Shown here in pieces: positions 55,101 through 64,000 of a stretch of 64,000 bases of DNA. Position 1 is the first letter of the stretch, and the number at the start of each line of letters is the position of its first letter. Source of the DNA: Hyaloperonospora brassicae (lineage: Eukaryota; Oomycota; Peronosporomycetes; Peronosporales; Peronosporaceae); NCBI GenBank assembly GCA_947650285.1, contig CANTFL010001312.1:1-64000 (forward strand). The letters are read 5' to 3'. Under the pieces are notes generated by a model. The model had not been told where the DNA came from, did no database searches, and saw nothing but the letters and a program-made list of their open reading frames with translations. A program made the translations under genes and the position numbers.

Positions 55101-56639
55101 GTTCAATAGCTCTCAGCAAAATTATGCATTGACTCCATACCACTGGATGTCGACAGCATTATTATGTACCCTGTGGCAGAGAAGAAACATTAGCCTAGAT
55201 CAGGCGTGTAGTCAAAATTAGAACGTTCGGAGACGCAATTGTGACGATCTTAGAACTCTGGGATAGTCAAATGTTCAAGGCAAGCTTCTATTTCAATCTC
55301 TTTCTCTTATTGTGGTGTATTGAGCTGGTTGACCTCACAGCGCCTGAAGGCGCTCAAATATGTATAGAACTGACAAACGCACATCCGTAAAAAGGATTCG
55401 GCGATACTCGATATCCAATCGAATGAGAAGGCGCTTTTGTTGTTAAGAAAATGACGGTATCACCGTTGTGACATAACACCGCTTTCTGTTCGAGAATGTT
55501 CTTTCGAGTCTTTGACGCGTGGTTTTTTTCAAAGTCAAACACAGTCAATTATTATCATTTATCAAAACCTTCAGGCCTGACGTTTCTACCGCCACATTTA
55601 CGAGTTGATATGACGTTTGACGATATGTAGTATCGACAGTAGTGGGAAGTCATATATAGCGCAATTACGATGATTGACGTACTCAATCTGCGTTTAACTT
55701 GATTAAAGGTACAGGTCGTAAAAAGTACGGTACATACCTACTGCTTAAATTCTCCAGCTACTTGTCGGTATCTATGTTTCGCAATTACCACAAATGATGA
55801 CAGTCTATAGTCGAAATACGAATATGTTGCTTACAGTCGTTGGTGGGTAGAGGGAAATCAAGTTATTATATAATATCTTCCAATTTACATCTTACTTTGT
55901 AACAATCAAGTAACGTATTCGATGACCCTCTCAAGCGCTATTGTACGAGTATCCACAGTTTACAATCTCGGATAGAAACGAGTACAAGTCTTGATCATAT
56001 TTGGCTCTTGAGAACCCGATACTGCTGCTGATTGTTGTACACCTTGTTGAAGCCCTTAGACCAAATTTTACATTGATTGGTATCATCATCTGGCACACTA
56101 GCACAATATTTTACAGCATATTTTGTGTGAATTTTTGTGTGCGGCCAAAATGTACTTGGTACACCAAATAATCGCTCTTCTTTTTCTTTAACGAAACGGT
56201 TACATCAGAGCTCAAGATACATACAAACCAGTACAATGGGTCTATACTAGTCAATGAAGGTATGCATGGATGCTGCAGCTATAACTAATAATCATTAACA
56301 CGATTAAGCTTAGGCAACGAGCGTACTTCTTATCCGATTCTGAGCATTATTAAAGAGTCTGACCGCGAATGATTTTGCTGCCAAGGGTTCTTGATGCACA
56401 ATACGCGTCGGTAGGAGAATAAGTAGTACGTAAAGATGCAGGTTGATGTTCGGTATATGCTGAAACGTTCACACACACATGGAAACAATAATCAACGAAG
56501 TACGTGGAAAAGAATTTTCTCATCACATCCCGCAATTGCTAAATCATCTAGCCAATGTTCTAACTTACACCAATTTATAACTCTTTTTAGGTAGTATACT
56601 TGGTCGTCGATTCGACATCTTTATGCCCGGGCTGGGCAT
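52109..56639. other. AT-rich gene-poor desert
   Basis: 4.5 kb with no ORF above about 93 codons and no recognisable domain, repeat end or RNA gene. Confidence 0.6.
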
Positions 56640-57810
56640 TGGCCTGAATAGTATTTTAGTTGATGATGCTCAACGACGCACCACTGTCTATTAGCGCATC
56701 GAAGGTACCATTTGCGTTCTTAAAGTACATTTTAATGCGTAACGGAGTGAGCTTAAGGCTGATTTGCTTCTTGGCGACCAGACCTGCGATATTAACTCGC
56801 TATCGCTGTCGCTGTCGCTGTCGCTTGACTCTTCTTCAAATATGGGATACTTGTTCTGGCTCAGGGGTATTTCCACTATATCGTCAGGCTTGTGCTTCTC
56901 GCGCTGATTCTCGAAATCGAAGCACTCGTTGGAAATGTGAGACTTTGTTTTGTGGAACATACATCACATACCATTGTCATGGTGGCGCTCGTTTTCCTTT
57001 TTGCAGTCTGTCACATTCCGTCAGCGATGACGATTGTCCTGTGAGTCACGATGTTTGCTCTGGTTGCGCCGGTCTCTGCGATCATTGCGGTCATTGAACT
57101 GGCGTTGCTGGTCGAGCCGACCTTGAACCCTTTCACCATGCTTTCTTTGACCATTCTGGCGTTCACGTCCGTTCGGTCTTTTGCTCCTTTCGAGGCGCTC
57201 AAAGTACATCGCAAGTTCGGAAATGGTCTCGTCTGAGATCCCACAAAAATGCGAGCTTGTCTTTCCAATTCGTAGGCATTGCTAGGCGGAAGTAGCGACA
57301 GAGTCGGACCTCCGGGATGGTTTGCGCATCCTGGGGCAACTCGGAGTACATTTAAGCAAGATCTCGCAGGCATGCCGAGTAGCGTTGAAACATTTGATCG
57401 CAGCGCTTAATTAGGCTCCATAAATCTTCATCCAGGTCTTCCATGTAGTCCACTGTATCCGGGGGTAAGCCGACATCACGCTCTTCGAACGCGTATACTT
57501 TCTTTGAAGATTCGCTGGCAATGCACTCTACCTCGCGCGATAGATCATCGTCGATCAGCGTGAGTAGTTAAAAATTTAGTTGGCAAGCACTCCAGCATTT
57601 ATTTGCGCGAAGATCTTGAACTTCATGCTTCATGTGAGCCAGTCCTTTGCGGACCCACCGCGAAAGCGCTTGATCTTTGTCTTGGCGACGTCATCTGGTG
57701 CAGTCGCACTTTCTTGGCACGCCACAATTGTGTACGTGGCGTACTCATCCTCGTTGTTCCGTCCCGTGTTGAAGGCGAAGGGATTCTCGATCTATAATGG
57801 CCAAATTTGA
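56640..57810 (-). pseudogene. Degraded retrotransposon gag-protease fragment
   Basis: The minus strand reads, with many stops and shifts: a gag N-part (NEDEYATYTIVACQESA ... KRFRGGSAKDW), a middle (LWSLIKRCDQMFQRYSACLR), an Arg/Gln-rich basic region (57209-57021), an Asp/Ser repeat (SDSDSDSDSE, encoded by a TCGCTG microsatellite near 56801) and a protease motif ALIDSGASLSIIN near 56690. It has gypsy-like gag-PR order and differs from the full chromovirus. No LTRs or RT recognised nearby. Confidence 0.65.
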
Positions 57811-58239
57811 TGAATCAAAATGACAGACCCGGCTCGTGGCTGGCAGAAGAGCTCAAATCTTAGAGAGTAAAATGGAGAATACATATTGGTTGGATAGAAA
57901 TTAGGTAGGCTAGACTGATTCAATCAACAGGTGCAATCAACAAATGCAAGTACTGCCGCAATCATCTAACAAATTATCTTAGCAATCATCGTCTTTGTGA
58001 TCATTTTCTGTTCTCGCAGGTCATCCACGATGCCACCGATATAGTAGCCACAAAAGCCGCTTTCGGTACGAATCTGTCCTCTCTTTTCAAAGCAGTGTTG
58101 ACCCTAGTTGAGCAATACGTGAGTATTTGCTGAGCTCCGCGGTCGACACTCTTCCTCGATGGACGACATACAATGTTCATATTGACAAAATAATCTCAAA
58201 CTTCTTCGCTAAACTTGCTTTAGTCAGATACAGCAAAAT
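57811..58239. other. Intergenic, no supported feature
   Basis: Short stretch between two retroelement remnants; nothing recognised. Confidence 0.4.
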
Positions 58240-61200
58240 GTGACTCAGATCCAACGCATTATCTGATGACCTTAGTCTTGACGTGATCACGGACAAAATG
58301 ACAACGTATATCAATGTTGATGATACCACCCACTGTTGACATCATTTTCTTTGCTATAGCAACCGCAATATGATTATCTTCGTACATAGTTGCTATTATG
58401 ACAATATTGACCTTCATCTTCATCAATAAGCTCTTCGTCCACACTACTTCTCGAATGCACAATTACATCGACATATATTCTGCTCCAGCATTGCTTAGAC
58501 AGACACTATATGCAGTCTTGACTAAGAATGATCAGAGAATTGTAAATGATTATTATCCATTCGGATGTATAGCACCAAATGTCCATGTTTCTTACTTAAT
58601 CGACATCACTAAAGCCACTCAGCTTCAGCCTACCGACTTGCTTCGATAGCATTTTCACTTTTGTAGTCTACTTCAGGTCACATATCACACGATGAAGCCT
58701 CGTTTCAATTCTCTTGACTCAGATTTTCCAGATATAGACTCGATCAATCTACCGCATACCGCACTATCAGTTCTAGTTCCGATTACTACATACAGAAAGA
58801 ATCTTACGATAGGTCGATATTTACGAATATCCATTCCATATTCCTTCTCTTCACAATAAGCTTTGATTGATTGTACACAATTGAGTTGCATAGCGGTCTT
58901 GCGCCGACTTGCGTAGGCTGTATAACAATTCTGGCGATGCATGCGCTATGGCTGATCTTAAGTTGACTCGTGTTTAACTTTGAGAACGAGGATGGAACTC
59001 AGGTACTTAGTATATTGAGTAACACATGGCTCGTAAATGGTTTTGCAACCTTTATAGCAGTGTCACACAATACATTCCAATGAGCACGTCGCCGAAAAAA
59101 GTTAGTGAGCCCATAATAAACTGTAATCTTCACAATCGATTACGCATGGATCAAAAACACACGTTCCATAAGCAAGTTTTTGAAACTTATTATAATGCTC
59201 TTGTACTAACTTAGAGCGGATTTTGTTAATCCGCGTAAAGATCAATTTAGGCTCTCAGCTTATCTTATTTGCACATCGACACTTTATGGGTTGTAACTCA
59301 CACATCTTCTTTCAGACCGTCACAGATATATGCATTGTCAACTTCATATCACTAAAACTAGTCATACCATTTCGACAACACGAGGCCATTTGGAGAAGAA
59401 TTGTATTCTCGTTCGCGACTCAAGATTACGTTTTTGCTACTCAAATTCATACTTTGTCGATATTCCCCAACCAAAATTTGAGCATTAACTTGCTCAATAT
59501 TTATGATAACACCCTCGCTCAACCGCAAACACTCACTTTCTTCCGTTCATCTTTTGTTTGAAGATGTCTCACCTGATGTCCGTGCTTTTAAATTATTTAC
59601 AAATCTGCCTTGATCAAATTACTCCGCATGTGAGATTGAAGAGACGCCATTGTATCTTACTAGGTCGACGAAGGTTAGGAACTGCATTTGCTTGCTCATA
59701 CGCCATGCGAATATAAACTGACCTGAATACATTTAGTATACTAATGCGCGACGTACTTATCCGAACAAACATTTCAACGGAAATCATAGACTGAATTTAA
59801 TGAGTTAACGATGGTAACGCTAGCGGTGCATTGTGTTTAACATATTGAGACGTTTGCATCATCAAGTAGTCGTTAAGATTATCCAGTTTTCCCCTGAGAA
59901 CATGATTGAGTCTTGTTCACAATCATATCGGATGGCTCGATGTAAACACCATTTATGTCCATATTAAGGCCAGTCAAATGCATATATATACTTGGCGTGG
60001 ATAAAAAGATTAAGTCACCAAGAGGTGAAAATATTTAATTGATGCCATTATGGTCCACCACCAGCGGTTTTAAAGTAACCTTGAGTAACAAGAACCGGTA
60101 ATTTTAAATCAGCATCGTCGTCATCATCGTCTTGATGTATGAATATTGTAATAAGCATTTTTCCAATCACGTAGAAACCGCGGACTTCAATGACTGTTGT
60201 AAACTCGCTGACCGTGTGTACCGACAATTAATATCGAAATCTCTGATACGGTGTCCCTTTCTAGTGTGTGAGTATCCCAGCAACAGGCACCGAAATGCAT
60301 TTATATACAAAGTTTAGAAATCATACTTGACAATAGTTGTGGTGACATTTTGCAGTAGAACATTTTTTGCGAAAGGTCTGGCCTAGTTTCGAAATAATAT
60401 TGACGAGGGACTTATTTGGATAAGAAGCGCACGGTTTCGATTACTGACATAAACTGCAGCAATTACCTCTTGATCCCACCGTTCAATGTTTAATAGCATA
60501 TGGCTAAGCATCTGCCTTGCACGTTCAGCCAATGTCTGATTCACTTGCTTTTCCATTCCGTTTTGCTGTGGTGAATGCTGATCTGTATTTTGTTGATCTA
60601 TTACACCCTTTCAACACAATTCTGCAAAGTTCTACTAGGTGAACTCACCACCATTTTCGGCGCGAATGAACTAAGGTACTCAGCTGGTAATTTAATAATA
60701 ACCAGTATTCGATGAACTGATCAACCACGTTGGACTTGTGTGAGATATATTATGCGACCAAATATCGTGAAATATCGTTTGATACGTACACACGAGTCTG
60801 GTGAGTCATTGCGGTTTGATGTCAATCGGTCCATTGGATAACTGTAACGCTTGTAGTATTGGTCTCCACTTCGCCTTTTGTATTTGTCCATAAACGGCTA
60901 GACTGAAAACTTGTTTGTCACGCACTCTTTCCATATGTATTATTAGTCATCAAAAATTTTAGACGCATCTTGCGTATTGAAGCCCCACAACACATTTGTC
61001 GAGTTTTTTTGCTTTCACGACAAATGTCTTCGTCGCGCATGCCATACACTTAAACTCAAAAGTTTGGATCTACGGCCAGTCTATTCTAACGTTTAGAGGA
61101 TTGATGTATCATATTCTAGCACAGTTTCTTCCGCTTAGATCAATGAGTCACGGCGTTTTGATTATTCTTGAGCTCACATGTTGTTGCGAAAGGGTACGTG

Positions 61201-61705
61201 TAACATTTACGCGGATAGTGCAGGAATTGACAGAAGTGATGATTCGATTGCTATTACCTATACCACACGTCTTTGAATAACGCTAACTCCTTCTTATTCA
61301 AGACGTTACAAATTGTCACAACCCCAGTGGACACTGAGTCTCTCGTCGCAAGCAATATTTCAACCGATCTATCAAGCGATTGAATCTCCACAAACGCATC
61401 TTAGAATTGAAACATATGAGCTAACACGTGTTGACTAGCCAACCTACACAGACATGTTTACAACAGAAATACTTTGTCAAAGATTTTTGTCTTGTCTGGA
61501 CACGTTCAGCATGCGTATCGATTGTGTACCGTCTTGTCGCGTCAAAAGAAATCTCAGTGAACTTGTTCATTGGGCCTTTGATTAGCAGTACTGCTCTTAT
61601 ACATTCTTGTCGCCTCAAATGCAAAATTGCGTCTCGCTTCCGAAACATACCTTCGTAGATACACCGAAGCGTCTCATTATCTTCGAGCGGATCGATTTCC
61701 TTCAT
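58240..61705 (-). pseudogene. Degraded Ty1/copia element (integrase, RT end, RNase H)
   Basis: In minus-strand order: possible upstream pol/gag ORF (61421-61705, unrecognised); integrase remains with HSPQQNGMEKQVNQTLAERA near 60570 and VIAAVYVSNRNRA near 60460; the RT end KYRPIVRFFLYVVIGTRTDS near 58800; and RNase H with REVVWTKSLLMKMK, MYEDNHIAVAIAKKM and IDIRCHFVRDHVK (58260-58480). Integrase before RT is the copia order. Full of stops. Confidence 0.65.
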
Positions 61706-62199
61706 GCCCTCGATAATCTTGACGATCTATATTTTATCAGACAAGTCTACACGTAGAATGCTAGCTGCATATCGCTCAAACTTCATCACCGATAGCTTTC
61801 ACTGACATGCACAGCTATGAGGAATTGATCCATCACACATCTGTCCTTCTGCATCTTAAACTCGTGCAGCTGTCGATGCATCTACACCCAATTACATACA
61901 TGAGATTTTGAAAAAACGGTGTCGTCGAAGTCTCATACGCATCCGCAGAAGACGTTTAATAACCAATGATGTAGTGAAGACTCGGTTAAACTGTTTATAA
62001 TATGTTACCAAAACTATTGGTCCTTTAGTATAAATAACAAGCACCATTTCTCTGCAAGATCCTTCCTAAAAATCTGGAGGTGGCGAGTACAACTCGGGAA
62101 CATGAGTCTGTGTGACTATGTGAACCATCCATTTTTGACTGTCGCTATTATTCACTTACTAGTACCTGTCTTCCAACTTATTTCAACACGCCTCTCTCG

Positions 62200-63110
62200 A
62201 GATATTCATTTCGCACTGCACTCGTTTGACCACCAATCAAGCTTCATAATCGCGTGAGTCGCTTCTTGTCAAGCGCTTTTGTGAACATATTAGCAGGATC
62301 AATAATACCAGCAAATTTGCTTTACATCACCTTATCCAGCTTCACCTGCTCACGAACTTTATTCCGGGGTAGATCGATGTGTCTTGTTCAACGAAATTAA
62401 GTCGCGTTTGAAGCCATCACATAAGCACTCTAAATGTCGATTTCAATCTGAACTTCGATTAAAATGTTTGACTATGTGTTCATCAGTATGTCTGCTACCC
62501 GATAGCCTCCATAATAGTTTTACATGCTGCTATATACTCATCCTTCGCTGATGACAAAGCTATAATCGATTGCCGCTCAAATGACCACGAAATGACACCT
62601 TTTGCGAGCATGGGGAAGCATGCGGTACTTTTTTATCTGCAGTATTTGATGCCCAGTCTCCATTGCAAAACCTCATTAGCTAGTTGTCGATTGTGTTGTG
62701 ACTTTGCACGTTTGTACACTATACAAAGGTCAAGATACCAGATAGATATTGTGACACACGTTTGACGCTATCAACGTGGTGATTCGACGTCCTGGCCGCA
62801 AATTGACTGGTGTGGACCACTGCAAAAGCTAGGTAGGGCCTCGAACACGTATTCGATACAGTACCATTCTTACTGCACCACCATAAATAAACGACTTGTC
62901 GATCGCGTCCGTGTCTTCTGTGCACTTTCGGTCTTTCCCATTTCCAACGGATTGCTATCAGCGAATGCTCGTTCAAAGTTGAACTTCTTGATAATGTCAC
63001 GTGAGAATTTCCGTGCGCTTGTCACAATACAATCTTCGTAAGCTTTAGCAATCACACCAAGGTAATCTATAGGCTCATCTTGATCTTGATAATCTACTGC
63101 AGTGGAAAAT
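62200..63110 (-). pseudogene. Second degraded Ty1/copia remnant (RT end and RNase H)
   Basis: Minus strand: IDYLGV near 63060, SRDIIKKFNFERA (62950-63000), the RT-RNase H connection VVHTSQFAARTSNHHVDSVKR (62760-62830), and RNase H with RQSIIALSSAKDEYIAACKT near 62560. It repeats domains already present in the remnant at 58-61 kb, so it is a separate copy lying in the same direction; its 5' part would lie towards the right edge. Confidence 0.65.
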
Positions 63111-64000
63111 TAATGAATAAGTCAATACTGTCGGGTCAATTATTGGTTGCACACCTTTGTAATATCAACCAACAACTGATGCTATATGTGCACGGAAATC
63201 ATATAAGAGCTTTTTTGGTCCTAACTTCACATAATCAACTCCACGCATATATATACCGATCATTAATGTCACGATTTGCTTACGCATTACCTTTCTCTGT
63301 TTATCTTTTCACAGACAGATATCCATCCATTTTCTTTTCTAGTGTTCCAACGGTAATGACTAATCCTCCGAATGATTAGTCCGGCCTGACGTTCCGCCCA
63401 CCAAGCATATTTCTGCATTAGTAAGTTAAGTGCCTTCGTATTCCAACAAGTAAGAAGATGCTCTGTCTAGTATCTTGAGTGAACGTTCATTATCACAATG
63501 ATTGAGTTTAACTTTTTGCCGTTGTTACGTGATAAAATCAATAATAAGGCTTTCACCACTTGGTTGAGACTTGTAATTTCGTGTTCCTTATTATTATTCC
63601 AACTTTTGCGTCGCTGTTTACTAATGTGACCGTAATCGCATGAAGGTGACTTTGTTTCAGCCAAAAATATTATATCAACATAGCTTTGATCCTCCGTGAA
63701 CTGTAAATGCTTCTCACACATGTGTCTAAGGAACTGATGCCAAAATTTTATATGCGCTACCCCATCTGATGCGGCAAAGATGCCATGTATCTGAGTTGGC
63801 GTCTTGACCTATAAAGACTCCGCAACCTGAATTGATTCGTCACCTTTTTATGTGGTTTTACTGTTCGTGCATTCAGACTTTACAGCGCGTATACCACCTG
63901 ATATGACGAAAAATTTCAATCCTATTCATATGCACGGCCGTCATTATTAGTTCTCTACGGTACGAGATCATAGAATCCATACCAGAATGATTCATCGTCG
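63111..64000. other. AT-rich right edge, possibly 5' part of the copia remnant
   Basis: Only short ORFs. It may contain unrecognisable RT or integrase sequence of the adjacent copia copy. Confidence 0.3.

Overview
The window looks like oomycete DNA, most probably a downy mildew or a Phytophthora relative. The sequence-based reasons are: a secreted protein with a dEER motif and WY-like helices beside ordinary eukaryotic genes; very short introns and intron-poor genes; SHAQKY-type single-repeat MYB genes of the kind common in oomycetes; and a dense load of Ty3/gypsy, Ty1/copia, pogo, Mutator-like and Crypton remnants. The species call is inference. GC-richer gene islands alternate with AT-rich, gene-poor, transposon-filled stretches.

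Layout. 1-3660: a PERK/PEK-type eIF2-alpha kinase, open at the left edge. 4807-6072 (-): a candidate RXLR-dEER-like effector. 6427-8220: a large imperfect inverted repeat formed by two tail-to-tail pseudogene copies of one unknown gene. 9340-11057: a Mutator-like element with a 9-bp target duplication, carrying a decayed Gln-rich gene fragment. 11-21.7 kb: AT-rich desert with LTR scraps. 21.7-23.7 kb (-): a broken Crypton tyrosine recombinase. 25.2 kb (-): a weak candidate small secreted protein. 27.4-30.4 kb: a 62-bp tandem repeat, an uncharacterised coding region, and a clear PHO88/SND3-ankyrin fusion gene. 31.6-33.1 kb: orphan exon-like fragments.

34-44 kb is a nested transposon. A pogo/Tigger-like element is split by a full-length Ty3/gypsy chromovirus (35390-43158, perfect 5-bp duplication ATGGC, two LTRs). 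The retroelement lies on the minus strand, with gag, a textbook -1 frameshift signal, pol with several nonsense changes, and a C-terminal chromodomain. On its plus strand, starting just inside the 3' LTR, lies an unrelated antisense ORF of about 530 codons that overlaps the chromodomain end of pol. I consider this the most unusual item in the window.

44.4-48.8 kb: two divergently transcribed SHAQKY MYB paralogues sharing a 2.25-kb intergenic region. 50.2-52.1 kb: a second pogo-type element with TA duplication and terminal inverted repeats. 52-56.6 kb: AT-rich desert. 56.6-63.1 kb: degraded minus-strand gypsy gag-protease and two copia remnants, the last running towards the right edge.

The host genes are not an operon and show no shared pathway. 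ER homeostasis (PERK) and ER membrane protein targeting (PHO88/SND3) both occur in the window, but linkage is probably coincidental.
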